Source of the DNA: Bacillota bacterium
GTDB lineage: Bacteria; Bacillota; Clostridia; Lachnospirales; Bianqueaceae
Reading direction: 5' to 3'
Assembly: GCA_017441925.1 (NCBI GenBank)
Contig: JAFRUE010000006.1
Span: 1-64,000, forward strand
DNA: 64,000 nucleotides
The stretch's first letter is position 1. Each line of letters opens with the position of its first letter. A model generated the notes under the pieces. The model was not told the origin of the DNA. It saw nothing but the letters and a program-made list of their open reading frames with translations, and made no database searches. Below are positions 1 to 8,437 of the stretch, one piece after another. The position numbers were made by a program, and so were the translations under genes.

Positions 1-819
1 ATCCGGATTGCCGTTAACTCTTGCAAACAAAAAGTCTTTATCTCTGAGCAGATATCTTTTCTTTTCTGCCTCAGTGAGAACAATCCGATTTGGGTTCGTG
101 TAATCGATATACCCATCCTGCAACTCAACAAGACGCATTACAATGTTACCATGTTCATCATTCCCGCGACGTGCCATTCCGTTGTTTGCAGCAGTTATCA
201 CTTTGGCAAGAGGTTTCTTTTTCCACTCCTTCGGGTTTGTCTCAGGTTCCCCAAACATCTCGACAAATCGGGCTTTGATGAGGTCGTCAAGACTCTGTAG
301 TTCTTGTCTTCTGTTAGCTATGATACCTTGTAAATGATCAAAAATAGAAACAATTTCTGCTTGCTTTTCCTCTGTATACACAGGTATTTCATAGTCCTTG
401 AGCCACTCTGTGCTCATGTTTTTTTGTGCGACACCCTTTGATGACTGTATACACTTTTGTTCGAAATAGTCACTGTTAAGAATGTGATATAAATACCCTT
501 TTGAAACTCTATCCGACTTCATTCTTAAACAGGCTACACGCTGATTAAGTGCCGCAGGAAGAAACTCTTCTGCAAGGATAGCCACTCTTCCGACGTTTCC
601 AGTCAAGGACATCAGCAAGTCTCCGCTTTCGAGCATATATTTATCCAACCCGGTAGAATCTTCCGGATAGAATACCGGTGTAGAATCTTCAATATATCCT
701 TTTTGAACATTGGCGATACGTATTACTCTTATTCCTGACTCTACATAGTTTTCACTCTTAAAAGCAAAACCGTTGAGAATCTCACAGATATCACCAATTC
801 TAACTGTGTCTATGCTCAT
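1..819 (-). CDS. hsdS: Type I restriction-modification specificity subunit HsdS (partial, C-terminus beyond left edge)
   Basis: An open frame of 273 codons starts at the ATG at 817-819 and is still open at base 1. The protein begins MSIDTVRIGDICEILNGFAF, the usual opening of a HsdS target-recognition domain. It continues with a stretch like LESGDLLMSLTGNVGRVA and a helical spacer (EEKQAEIVSIFDHLQGII), then enters the second recognition domain. HsdS sets which DNA sequence the HsdM/HsdR complex methylates or cuts. It lies 20 nt downstream of an unknown gene that overlaps hsdM, so it belongs to the same transcript. No hsdR is visible; it may lie further left. Confidence 0.9.
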   Translation of the reverse strand, partial: MSIDTVRIGDICEILNGFAFKSENYVESGIRVIRIANVQKGYIEDSTPVFYPEDSTGLDKYMLESGDLLMSLTGNVGRVAILAEEFLPAALNQRVACLRMKSDRVSKGYLYHILNSDYFEQKCIQSSKGVAQKNMSTEWLKDYEIPVYTEEKQAEIVSIFDHLQGIIANRRQELQSLDDLIKARFVEMFGEPETNPKEWKKKPLAKVITAANNGMARRGNDEHGNIVMRLVELQDGYIDYTNPNRIVLTEAEKKRYLLRDKDFLFARVNGNPD

Positions 820-839
820 ACCCACAAACCTCAATTTCT

Positions 840-1493
840 TTAACTAATTTCTGCTCTTATTCTTGCAATAATGTTTTTACTGTGATCACGTGTATATTTC
901 TTCTCAATAATTCCACCATCTATATCGTATTTATATAAATAATTGGCAGTGTCTAAGACAACAAACGTATAACCTTCTGTATATTGATCATTGATTTCCT
1001 TTATAATGTTTAAGGCTTCATCTACCTCATCTTCAAACAGATCTCCCCAAGTTATGAATAGATCATATTGGTCACATTCTATATACTTTTTACTACTAAT
1101 CCTTTCGTGTTTTTTTATCAGCAGCTTTTTAAACCCACTATAATTGGTACCATCTATGGATGGAGAAAAGCCTATTATTTTATTTGTCCATTCACTTTTT
1201 ATTCGAGCACCGGTTAATACTTCATTGCCATAGCTAACAAAACTTTCAATTATTTGTGGATCTATATTGTCGATTTGTCGATCTTTAAGATAAGTATTAA
1301 AAAAAGCTACAGATTTCATTTCTTTATCCCAAAGCACTCGCGTAACTTCTATCCCAATCGATCTATCTTCAGATATCAGATCAGGTCTGTCCGTTCTTAT
1401 TAATTCTCTGTAACGCGAAGGATAAAGTGCTTCCAGTATATACTTTGCGTATAATTCGCTACTGATCTTGTCATAATCGTGATTATTATTCAT
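840..1493 (-). CDS. Unknown protein embedded between hsdM and hsdS; possible PD-(D/E)XK-like fold
   Basis: This 217-residue protein matches no family I can name. Its start overlaps the hsdM stop by 4 nt (ATGA), so it is translationally coupled to the methyltransferase and lies 20 nt before hsdS. Near the N-terminus it reads RPDLI (D38), then IGIEVT with E49. That spacing resembles the D...E-x-K core of PD-(D/E)XK nucleases, with Thr where Lys is usual. The rest is charged with no membrane segment or signal peptide. It could be an accessory nuclease or a regulator of the restriction system. The nuclease idea is inference from two short motifs. Confidence 0.6.
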   Translation of the reverse strand: MNNNHDYDKISSELYAKYILEALYPSRYRELIRTDRPDLISEDRSIGIEVTRVLWDKEMKSVAFFNTYLKDRQIDNIDPQIIESFVSYGNEVLTGARIKSEWTNKIIGFSPSIDGTNYSGFKKLLIKKHERISSKKYIECDQYDLFITWGDLFEDEVDEALNIIKEINDQYTEGYTFVVLDTANYLYKYDIDGGIIEKKYTRDHSKNIIARIRAEIS

Positions 1494-2989
1494 TTTAACA
1501 ATAACTCTAATTCGTCCATCTCTTTAAGAATCTGCTTCTCCAACTCTCGAAGTTTTGCCATAATCTCACTGGTCGGCGGGTATTCCACAGCCTTATATTC
1601 TGTCTGTTTGTACTTGTTGATGCTTAGATCATAGTCATTGCCGACGATCTCGTCCTTCTGCACAAAGAAGCTCTGTTCTGTGCGTTTGCGATCCTGCTCG
1701 GCATCCAGCGCGTGGAAGCGTGCTATGATATCCGGGATATCATTCTCTTTGGTCTCGCTGCGCTTGTCATCCAGACTATAGCCGTCGGCTTTCATATCGT
1801 AGAACCAGACCTTGTCCGTGCCGCCGTGTCCAGTCTTGGTAAAGATCAGAATAGCGGTGGAAACGCCGGCATACGGCTTGAATACGCCTGAAGGCATGGA
1901 AATCACAGCCTCCAGCCGGTTGCCCTCGATCAGCTCCTTACGGATCGCTTTATGTGCTGTGGAAGAACCAAACAGCACTCCGTCCGGTACGATGCAGGCG
2001 CAGCGTCCGCCCACCTTGAGCATCCGCAGGAACAGCGCCAGGAAAAGTAGCTCGGTCTTCTTTGTTTTGCAGACCTTGAGCAGATCCGCAGAAACGATAT
2101 CAGCGTCCAGACTGCCCTTAAAAGGCGGATTTGCCAGGATCAGTGTGTATTTATCCTTGTCCGGGTTCTGATCTGACAGACTGTCACGATACTCGATAAA
2201 AGGATTATCTACCCCATGCGTCATCATGTTCATGGCGCCGATACGCAGCATGGTCCGGTCCATGTCATAGCCGTGGAACATGTGGTTCATGTAGTGGTCC
2301 TTGTTCTGCCGGTTGAAAAAGACTTCCTGCTTGCGGTTTTCCTTCAGGTAGTCGCTGACCGCCACGAGGAAGCCCGAAGTGCCGCAGGCCGGGTCGCAGA
2401 CGATCTCATCAACGTTAGGCTGCATCAGATCCACCATCATGCGAATAATATGTCTCGGTGTACGGAACTGACCGTTAACACCGGCTGTAGCAATCTTGGA
2501 GAGCAGATACTCATAAACATCACCGCGGGTATCCACCGTCTTTAATTGAGCCATCTGCTCATAAATGCCATCCATCGCGGTAACGATCTTATCCAGCATC
2601 AGCGGCGTCGGCACCTTAAAGATCGCGTCACCCATGTACTTGGAATAGGCACTTTCTTTATCGCCGTGGAGGTTCTTGATGAAGGGGAAGACCCATTCCT
2701 GCACGGTGCTGTACATCTTCCCGGCGGGGAAATCATGAAAGACGCTCCACTTCAGCTGACTGCCGTCGATGGTACGGTCTCCGACCTGCACTTCTTTGGC
2801 AAAAACGCTCTCGTAAGGCAGCCCGAGCATGGCGGCCTCTTTAGCCCTGGTATTGTCAGAATCATCCAGGTCATGGATAAACATCAGATAGGTCATCTGC
2901 TCGATGACGTCCAATGGATTTGTCAGTCCTCCGGTCCAGAAGATCTCCCACAGGCTGTCAATTTTGCTTTTCAGTTCGCCAGTAATCAT
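1490..2989 (-). CDS. hsdM: Type I restriction-modification DNA methyltransferase subunit HsdM
   Basis: The 499-residue protein has the N-terminal helical HsdM domain (residues 1-150) followed by an N6-adenine methyltransferase domain. Motif I, which binds S-adenosylmethionine, is DPACGTSGF at residues 199-207. The catalytic motif IV is NPPF at 287-290. A C-terminal coiled region is typical for contact with HsdS. Length is normal. The start is supported by GGAG 7 nt upstream of the ATG. With HsdS it forms the methylating complex that protects host DNA. It is the first gene of the hsdM-unknown-hsdS unit and is separated by 104 nt from the DUF3800 gene upstream. Confidence 0.95.
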   Translation of the reverse strand: MITGELKSKIDSLWEIFWTGGLTNPLDVIEQMTYLMFIHDLDDSDNTRAKEAAMLGLPYESVFAKEVQVGDRTIDGSQLKWSVFHDFPAGKMYSTVQEWVFPFIKNLHGDKESAYSKYMGDAIFKVPTPLMLDKIVTAMDGIYEQMAQLKTVDTRGDVYEYLLSKIATAGVNGQFRTPRHIIRMMVDLMQPNVDEIVCDPACGTSGFLVAVSDYLKENRKQEVFFNRQNKDHYMNHMFHGYDMDRTMLRIGAMNMMTHGVDNPFIEYRDSLSDQNPDKDKYTLILANPPFKGSLDADIVSADLLKVCKTKKTELLFLALFLRMLKVGGRCACIVPDGVLFGSSTAHKAIRKELIEGNRLEAVISMPSGVFKPYAGVSTAILIFTKTGHGGTDKVWFYDMKADGYSLDDKRSETKENDIPDIIARFHALDAEQDRKRTEQSFFVQKDEIVGNDYDLSINKYKQTEYKAVEYPPTSEIMAKLRELEKQILKEMDELELLLK

Positions 2990-3031
2990 AATGATTCTCC
3001 ATTTATTTTAAATAATCCTATTGCTTTTTTT

Positions 3032-3044
3032 ACACTGTTAGTGT
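3032..3044. promoter_or_regulatory. Small palindrome in the hsdM upstream region
   Basis: ACACT-GTT-AGTGT is a perfect 5-bp inverted repeat in the 104-nt gap before hsdM. On the minus strand it overlaps an AT-rich TATGATACACT stretch that could act as a -10 region. It could be an operator for hsdM, but it is short and may be chance. Confidence 0.25.
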
Positions 3045-3093
3045 ATCATATAATTGAACCACTGAAAAGATGAATATCTCGTAGGTGGTGTTT

Positions 3094-3882
3094 TTATGGT
3101 CTTGGATAAATCACAAGGCCATATTTTATTGTACTTGCCTTTTCATTCAGGATAGCTCCTGCGTTGAATGTTGCCATCACTCGTGATACAAACTTTTTAT
3201 CTACCACTTGAGCAATTCTTTTAGGTAGCTCTGCATTCTTCATAACATATTTATAGTACAAGCTTGTAAAACAGGAGATATAATCACAAATCTGAATAAA
3301 ATAACTCTCTTCTGATTTCTTCTCAAGAATATCTTCAATCAAGCCTTGTATTGGAACGTTCGTCACTCCTCCAAAGTGAGATATTACGGGATTAAATGTT
3401 CGAATCTTTCGTGCAGTCTTTCTCATAGGTGCTATTCGACCTTCATCAGAAATAATCAGGTATTTCCATTGTCCGGCACTATCGTTTTCTATTCGTTGGA
3501 TATTATATGTCAAAGCATTCTCCAGCACGTCATAATCTTCTGTATGTATATAATTCTTATCAATTACAACATTGATAACCTTCATATCCAGTTTAGAAAT
3601 GTTGATTGTAAACTGAGTCAGTATCTCCCGTCTTTGTTCTAAAGTCCAGGCATGTGGTCTATATAGTCCTTTATCTCGCAGAAAATGCATAGTATGCATC
3701 TCTTCTGTGATATGCATGCCATACTGTTCTTTTATCTCTTTTCGAAAGGTTTTAAAAAGGTCATAGTTCTTCTGCCAGGCTTCTGAACTCATATAGATAC
3801 TTGAAAGGACGAAAACATCACTCGATGCTGTTGTAATCCCATCATCACCTGTCTCGTCAAAATATGCTATATATGTATTCAA
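3094..3882 (-). CDS. DUF3800 domain-containing protein
   Basis: The 262-residue protein opens with NTYIAYFDETGDDG, the conserved acidic YIDESG-type motif of DUF3800. A second acidic motif, ISDEGR, lies mid-protein. DUF3800 proteins have an RNase H-like fold and often sit in defence islands and near mobile elements; their substrate is not known. The start overlaps the fic stop by 4 nt, so both are made from one message. The gene context (Fic upstream, type I methyltransferase downstream) fits a defence or toxin role. That role is inference. Confidence 0.85.
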   Translation of the reverse strand: MNTYIAYFDETGDDGITTASSDVFVLSSIYMSSEAWQKNYDLFKTFRKEIKEQYGMHITEEMHTMHFLRDKGLYRPHAWTLEQRREILTQFTINISKLDMKVINVVIDKNYIHTEDYDVLENALTYNIQRIENDSAGQWKYLIISDEGRIAPMRKTARKIRTFNPVISHFGGVTNVPIQGLIEDILEKKSEESYFIQICDYISCFTSLYYKYVMKNAELPKRIAQVVDKKFVSRVMATFNAGAILNEKASTIKYGLVIYPRP

Positions 3883-4940
3883 TAAGCATTCTCCTTATTC
3901 CATGTGTAGGAGGTATAACGTCCTCCTCCGATCTTAATAATCCTGTTACTGTCCATCATTTCTTTTAAAGCTCGTTCAACCGTCTTTTGGCTGATATCCG
4001 GACATAGCTGCATAATCTGCGTCTTGGTGATACGGCCCGTGGTACCACGAATAATCTCCCGGACCTTATCAGTTTTTGAGAGCCCTCTTGTGATCAGAAT
4101 ATCCACTCGAGAAGCAAATTCACGGTACGCTGCAATCACAACACCTAATAAGTACCGGACAAACGGAAGATAATCATTTTGCTCTTCATGCCATCCTGCA
4201 GAACTATTCTGCACGGCTTCATAGTAAGATTCTTTGCTATCTGCGATTATTCTCTCGACACTGATATAATTCCCTACCAAATATCCGGAACGATATAACA
4301 GAAGCAACGTCAGGAGCCGGCTCATACGTCCGTTCCCGTCGCTAAAGGGATGGATGCACAGAAAGTCCAGGATAAAGACCGGCATCAGAAGGATCGGATC
4401 CAACTCCGGATCAGCCGCTGCTTCCTGAAAAGCTTTACACAGGATTTCCATGGCTTCGGTCGTTTCCCAAGCCGGAACAGGCTGGAACCGGACACGTTTC
4501 GTCCCGTCAGACAATTCCTCTGTAATGAGATTGTCAGCGTTCTTAAAACGTCCGCCGACAGCAGAATTGCTGAATTTATAAAGATCCCGGTGCAGCTGCA
4601 GGATCATACCGGGCCTGACTGGGATATAATCATAATTCTCATGTACGGTATTCAGAACGTCGCGATAACCAGCGATCTCACGTTCACTACGGCCCTTGGG
4701 TGTAGTCTTGTTCATAACGATCTTCTTAAGCCGGTCATCCGTGGTAATGACACCTTCGATGCGGTTGGATGCTTCAGTGCTTTGAATCCTGGCAATCTCC
4801 AGCAATTCATTCAAAGCATCTTTTTGGGCTTCGATAAACAGATTCTGCTGTCCTTTCATTTCGTGGATCTGTCCAAGATACGACACGATTTCCGGAGAAA
4901 GCAGCTTCTGATATTCGTTTTTATAATTCAGAGATCTCAT
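3879..4940 (-). CDS. Fic family protein (AMP-transferase type) with C-terminal winged helix
   Basis: The 353-residue protein carries the complete Fic motif HPFSDGNGRMSR at residues 197-208, including the catalytic His and both Arg. Fic proteins usually transfer AMP from ATP to hydroxyl groups of target proteins. The N-terminal Fic_N region contains SNRIEG at 58-63, matching the auto-inhibitory pattern [S/T]xxxE[G/N] of class II Fic proteins. The last 60 residues look like a winged helix-turn-helix (KTQIMQLC...ISQKTVERALKEMM), so the protein may bind DNA, possibly its own operator. GAGG precedes the ATG. It is the first gene of the fic-DUF3800 unit. Confidence 0.93.
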   Translation of the reverse strand: MRSLNYKNEYQKLLSPEIVSYLGQIHEMKGQQNLFIEAQKDALNELLEIARIQSTEASNRIEGVITTDDRLKKIVMNKTTPKGRSEREIAGYRDVLNTVHENYDYIPVRPGMILQLHRDLYKFSNSAVGGRFKNADNLITEELSDGTKRVRFQPVPAWETTEAMEILCKAFQEAAADPELDPILLMPVFILDFLCIHPFSDGNGRMSRLLTLLLLYRSGYLVGNYISVERIIADSKESYYEAVQNSSAGWHEEQNDYLPFVRYLLGVVIAAYREFASRVDILITRGLSKTDKVREIIRGTTGRITKTQIMQLCPDISQKTVERALKEMMDSNRIIKIGGGRYTSYTWNKENAY

Positions 4941-4965
4941 TCAATATCCTCTTCTTGAAATGCAG

Positions 4966-4976
4966 CATAGTCATTT
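4966..4976. promoter_or_regulatory. Third copy of the fic operator half-site
   Basis: CATAGTCATTT repeats one arm of the palindrome at 5029-5065. It lies between the predicted fic transcription start and the fic start codon. Three copies of one 11-bp word around a promoter suggest a repressor binding above and below the start site. Confidence 0.5.
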
Positions 4977-4998
4977 GTATGCGTTTTGACATAGATGT

Positions 4999-5027
4999 AT
5001 TCTACTAAATTATTCCGCAAAAGTCAA
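4999..5027 (-). promoter_or_regulatory. Sigma-A promoter of fic-DUF3800
   Basis: On the minus strand the -35 box TTGACT (5022-5027) and the -10 box TAGAAT (4999-5004) are separated by 17 nt. The transcript would start near 4992, about 50 nt before the fic ATG. The -35 box abuts the palindrome at 5029-5065, so an occupied operator should affect RNA polymerase. Confidence 0.75.
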
Positions 5028-5028
5028 G

Positions 5029-5065
5029 TCAACATAGTCATTTTTGAGAAAAATGACTATGTTGA
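5029..5065. promoter_or_regulatory. Perfect 17-bp inverted repeat, likely operator of the fic unit
   Basis: The arms at 5029-5045 and 5049-5065 are exactly complementary (TCAACATAGTCATTTTT against AAAAATGACTATGTTGA) with a 3-nt centre. It starts 2 nt from the -35 box of fic. It lacks a terminator T-run in a useful position, so an operator is more likely than a terminator. Confidence 0.65.
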
Positions 5066-5114
5066 TCAGGCAGATGGCTATATTGCGTCCGAGCTCTTGC
5101 CGGGCAGAGAACAT

Positions 5115-5146
5115 AAAAAACCCCGGAAACTGCTGATTCCCGGGGT
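5115..5146 (-). terminator. Displaced original rpsI terminator
   Basis: Read on the minus strand it forms an AACCCCGG...CCGGGGTT hairpin followed by TTTTTT. It lies 24 nt after the stop codon of the displaced rpsI tail (5170-5219). It closely resembles the terminator at 43981-44015 that now follows intact rpsI. Confidence 0.8.
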
Positions 5147-5169
5147 TCCAGAGGTTTTGCTGATTCTGA

Positions 5170-5219
5170 TCAACGTTTGCTGAACTGAGGAGCTCTGCGC
5201 GCGCCCTTGAGGCCGTACT
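5170..5219 (-). pseudogene. rpsI: Displaced 3' end of rpsI (ribosomal protein S9 tail)
   Basis: On the minus strand this stretch encodes [15 protein letters not shown] and a TGA stop. That is the S9 C-terminus with one change (Ala to Gly) from the intact rpsI at 44035-44430. The DNA outside the 13-bp core differs at many synonymous positions, so it is not a recent duplication. It has no upstream coding part: to its right the sequence turns into ICE DNA. It is the original host 3' end, pushed aside when the ICE integrated and supplied its own tail. Confidence 0.88.
5207..5219. other. attL core of the ICE
   Basis: TTGAGGCCGTACT is identical to 44072-44084 inside intact rpsI. On the minus strand it reads codons for the YGLK region of S9. 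Identity stops on both sides of this word, which marks the probable crossover segment. The left integrase gene ends 84 nt away. Confidence 0.8.
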
Positions 5220-5302
5220 CGGCCACCTAACTCCCGTTTTCCCAGTATTTACGCGGTTTTACGGGCTTTTGAGATTTTGTTCCCTAGAGTTTTAACCCAC
5301 CA

Positions 5303-6526
5303 TTAAGGCTCGGAATCTGTATCGTTTTGGGGCTCAGGAAACGCTGCGTTTACAACCTTTGCGAGTTCCCAGGGCTTATTATACTTCACTTTGGCGTAGA
5401 TATCCATGGTCACCTTGCTGTTTTCGTGGCCTGCAAGATACTGTACCGTCTTTGGATCTACACCGCTGGCGATCAGGTTCGTGATATATGTGTGTCTGAG
5501 TACATGAGGCGTTGTTGTAAAGTCCAGCGTATAAATGAGACTCTTTTTGGTCCTGCACCGCTCTCCCAGCTCTGGTTTGATCGTATGATGGATCCTCTCG
5601 CCGTTGATGTAACGATAGATTGTTCTTTCCTGCGTGCTTCTTGCCGGAATGTAATTCCACATACGATGAAACTGAGAATAGGAAAGTGGCTCTCCCTCAC
5701 TGTCAGCAATGACATAGTCCGAAATGCTCTTTTCCTTCTGTTCTCTCAGTGCAGTGACTAAAAGCTCCGGAATCGGAATGTCTCTTCGAGCTGCAGGTGT
5801 CTTCAGTACCGGAGTTACTGACGGCCGATTCTTTTCTGAACGCCATGCTCTTCTCACTGCAATATAAGGCACCGCAGCATCCAGAAATACACAGTCCCAT
5901 TTCAGTCCCAGGATTTCCTCTCTTCGGAGTCCTGCATAGAGTCCGAGAAGCACGAAAAGGTAAGGGGGAAGATCCTTTACGGTTGCAATCAGATCGCTCA
6001 CCTGGCGATCCGTGAGAGCAGGACGTTCCTTTGCCGGCTTTCCACCGCGAGGATTAATACCGGCTGACGGATTCTCCTGAATCACCTCACTTCGAAGTGC
6101 AGAGTAAAAGATACATTTTAACAGCATGTTTACGGAAGCATAGGTTGCAGAAGAAAGCTTCGAAACCGGTACCATCAGCATCTTCAGGTCATCTGCTGTG
6201 ACCTCATCGATATACTTGTCTCCAATCGCAGAAAGAATATGCTTTTCAATAGTTTTGCGGTATCCTGCAAGCGTGTTTTCTCTGATGGTAGCTGATTTCA
6301 TCAGCAGCCATTTCTCGCTGTAATCTCTGACCGTCGGATTCGCTTTTCGAAACTTCAGTTCTTCGATGGCCTTTCGGCCTTTCTCTGCTTTATTGTAGAC
6401 TTCTTCACAGGTTTTCCCGTAAAACGTCACCTGTTTGCCGTCTGCATCTACCATGCTCGTATAGTAATACATATGCCCCTTCTTCGTAACGGTATTATAC
6501 TGAGGGATCACTTTTTTCTTAGCCAT
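5303..6526 (-). CDS. Tyrosine recombinase / ICE integrase, left copy
   Basis: This protein of about 407 residues is a Tn916-type integrase with an N-terminal arm-binding domain, a SAM-like core-binding domain and a C-terminal catalytic domain. Numbered from the first of two adjacent ATGs, the catalytic residues are R202 (GLRREEI), H342 and R345 (PHVLRHTY), H368 (LAGHENS) and Y378 (MDIYAKV), so it should be active. The second ATG is preferred because AGGAGG lies 5 nt before it. It is the gene nearest attL. It is paralogous to the integrase just upstream. It should catalyse integration into and excision from rpsI, alone or with its neighbour. Confidence 0.93.
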   Translation of the reverse strand: MAKKKVIPQYNTVTKKGHMYYYTSMVDADGKQVTFYGKTCEEVYNKAEKGRKAIEELKFRKANPTVRDYSEKWLLMKSATIRENTLAGYRKTIEKHILSAIGDKYIDEVTADDLKMLMVPVSKLSSATYASVNMLLKCIFYSALRSEVIQENPSAGINPRGGKPAKERPALTDRQVSDLIATVKDLPPYLFVLLGLYAGLRREEILGLKWDCVFLDAAVPYIAVRRAWRSEKNRPSVTPVLKTPAARRDIPIPELLVTALREQKEKSISDYVIADSEGEPLSYSQFHRMWNYIPARSTQERTIYRYINGERIHHTIKPELGERCRTKKSLIYTLDFTTTPHVLRHTYITNLIASGVDPKTVQYLAGHENSKVTMDIYAKVKYNKPWELAKVVNAAFPEPQNDTDSEP

Positions 6527-6578
6527 CATATCCTCCTAAAAATATGGAGCGCAGGAATCTTTTCCGCGCCCCTTTGTG

Positions 6579-7817
6579 TTACTGCGCCACCGATTCATTC
6601 CACGCGTTGAATGTATCCTCCAACTGCAGAACTACGTCCTCCGGGCGGTTGTACTTTGCTTTCGCATAGATATCCATCGTGATCTTGCTATTCTCGTGGC
6701 CTGCCAGATACTGGACCGTTTTCGGATCCACAGAGGCATAAATCAGATTCGTGATATACGTGTGTCTCAGCTGATGCGGTGTTACTTCAAAGTCCAGCGT
6801 ATACACCACATGACCATTGTTCCTGGCTCTCTCTCCCAGTTTCGGATAAAGCATATACTTCACATATTTGCCACCTACTTTTTTCTTTGCTTTCCTTGGT
6901 AATGCAGTCCTGGTCTTGATGAACTTCCATAGCCTCTGAAACTGCGTGTATGTCAGAGGCCCGCCATCCCTGTTCGCGATCACATATACAGAGCGAGAAT
7001 TCTCCTTTGCTTCCTTAAGCGCCTCCGAGAGTCTCGGCGGGCAGGGGATATTGCGGTGTGCAGCCTTGGTTTTCAACTCGGTCAGAATAACCGGCTGATT
7101 GTTTTCCGTATGCCATGCTCTTCTTACTGTCAGATAAGGTGCATCGCAATCCAGATATACAGAGTCCCACTGCAGTGCGAGAATCTCTTCACGCCTTAAG
7201 CCTGCATATAGTCCCAGTAAAACAAACAGATAAGGTGGTAACCCCTTCGTCGCTTCGATCAGTTTTTCTGCCTGTTCATCTGTCAAAGGAATTCTTTCCT
7301 TCTGGGGGACACCGCCGTCCTCCGAAAGAAACACAGTCGGGTCCTTTTCGATAATCTTGCTCTCCATCGCGGATTTGAAGATACACTTATAAAGAACATT
7401 TACGGATTTGAATACTGACTTTGACTTTTTCCCGGCCGGGATGGTAGCCATTCGTATATCGTCCAGCGTCACATCCTGCATCTTCATATCCCCAAGAGGT
7501 TTGATGATGTAGTTTTTCACCTTAGATCGATAATCAATCATTGTTGTTTCCCGGCAGTTTGCGGATTTCATGAAAAGCCATTTTTCGCAGTATTCGCGAA
7601 CCGTGGGCGCTTCAACACCATAGATATGATTATCGATCTGATACTCAATCTTGCAGGCCTTTTCATAAAGTTCCTTCCTGGAAGGCGCATAAATAGCAAT
7701 CCTTTTCCCCTCATCATCTGTGATTCGTGTTCGGAAGTACTGATGACCATTGACGTTCACCGTCCCATACTTGGGAATCATGTTCATACGTCTGGTTGTG
7801 TGTTTCTTCTCAGCCAT
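6579..7817 (-). CDS. Tyrosine recombinase / ICE integrase, second tandem copy
   Basis: The 412-residue protein has the same architecture as the integrase 52 nt downstream and shares long blocks with it (LPPYLFVLLGLYAGLRREEI, HTYITNL, VQYLAGHENSK). Catalytic residues R208, H348, R351, H374 and Y384 are all present. AAGGAG lies 10 nt upstream of the ATG. The two copies differ mainly in the N-terminal arm-binding region and around residues 300-340. They may recognise different sites or work as a pair. The excisionase-like gene lies 14 nt upstream, so xis-int-int form one unit. Confidence 0.92.
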   Translation of the reverse strand: MAEKKHTTRRMNMIPKYGTVNVNGHQYFRTRITDDEGKRIAIYAPSRKELYEKACKIEYQIDNHIYGVEAPTVREYCEKWLFMKSANCRETTMIDYRSKVKNYIIKPLGDMKMQDVTLDDIRMATIPAGKKSKSVFKSVNVLYKCIFKSAMESKIIEKDPTVFLSEDGGVPQKERIPLTDEQAEKLIEATKGLPPYLFVLLGLYAGLRREEILALQWDSVYLDCDAPYLTVRRAWHTENNQPVILTELKTKAAHRNIPCPPRLSEALKEAKENSRSVYVIANRDGGPLTYTQFQRLWKFIKTRTALPRKAKKKVGGKYVKYMLYPKLGERARNNGHVVYTLDFEVTPHQLRHTYITNLIYASVDPKTVQYLAGHENSKITMDIYAKAKYNRPEDVVLQLEDTFNAWNESVAQ

Positions 7818-7831
7818 ATGTTACTTACTCC

Positions 7832-8056
7832 TTAACTGCGTCTTCTCCGGTAGGTTGGCCGTCCATCATCCGAGACCTTTACCTTATACGTATTCTTTGC
7901 GATGTATTCATCAATCGCATTCTCGGTAAAATAGACACAACCGTTTTCTACAAACTGCACATAGGCAATGGCTCCACTCTCCCTTGCCAGATCCAGGGTC
8001 TTAACGCTGATGCCTAAAAGCCTGGCTGCTTCTTTTCTGGTAATCAGATTCTGCAT
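7832..8056 (-). CDS. Excisionase-like helix-turn-helix protein
   Basis: The 74-residue basic protein reads LITRKEAARLLGISVKTLDL, the helix-turn-helix of MerR-like excisionases. A wing region (GAIAYVQFVENGCVYF) and an Arg-rich tail (RPTYRRRRS) follow. It sits immediately before two tyrosine integrases, the usual place for a recombination directionality factor in Tn916-type elements. It should bend DNA at the element ends and favour excision. The assignment rests on size, fold pattern and location. Confidence 0.8.
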   Translation of the reverse strand: MQNLITRKEAARLLGISVKTLDLARESGAIAYVQFVENGCVYFTENAIDEYIAKNTYKVKVSDDGRPTYRRRRS

Positions 8057-8116
8057 GGTCAGGCTCCTTTCCGGAGGACTGTGCAGGGATCTGTTAGCAA
8101 AAGAATTGTCCTAAGT

Positions 8117-8356
8117 CTACCCATTCTGCCTCCTCCGCTCCATCATGCGATTTCGCACATTTTCATCATTTCGCATACTTGACTTTCTCGTAATGATGAA
8201 ATCATATCCCAGCCTGCAGCTGCAGTAGGTGCAGGGCTCTTTTTCCACCTGGTACGGATTCTTTCTTACAATCCGGTATTCCGGCATGTCATAAAATATG
8301 CCGGCACAGGACGCGCAGAGGCACAGCTCCATCTCCTGTGTTGATTTCTGTTGCAT
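8117..8356 (-). CDS. Small cysteine-rich protein of unknown function
   Basis: The 79-residue protein has paired cysteines LCLCASCAG and PCTYCSCRLGYDF, which could bind one zinc ion, and a basic tail (NRMMERRRQNG). Such small zinc-ribbon-like proteins are common near the recombination end of clostridial ICEs, but I cannot name a family. GAAAGGA lies close before the ATG. It stands between the excisionase and the sigma-like gene on the same strand. Confidence 0.6.
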   Translation of the reverse strand: MQQKSTQEMELCLCASCAGIFYDMPEYRIVRKNPYQVEKEPCTYCSCRLGYDFIITRKSSMRNDENVRNRMMERRRQNG

Positions 8357-8403
8357 ATTCCTTTCTCTTCCTCTCGATGTACTAAGGAAGAAACCTTCCT
8401 CAA

Positions 8404-8436
8404 GTGGTAGATCACGAGAAGGGAAAAAATATAAGG
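8404..8436. repeat. 33-bp motif shared with the other end of the ICE (left copy)
   Basis: The stretch begins GTGGTAGATCACG and ends AAATATAAGG. It matches 43550-43582 near the right end with only small differences, in the same orientation. Here it follows the stop of the sigma-like gene. The reading frame differs between copies, so the match is at DNA or RNA level. It may be a protein-binding site or a leader RNA element. Confidence 0.6.
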
Positions 8437-8437
8437 A

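Noticed and set aside
5029-5065. Palindrome upstream of fic as a terminator
   Set aside because: It abuts a good promoter for fic and no gene ends there; an operator fits better.
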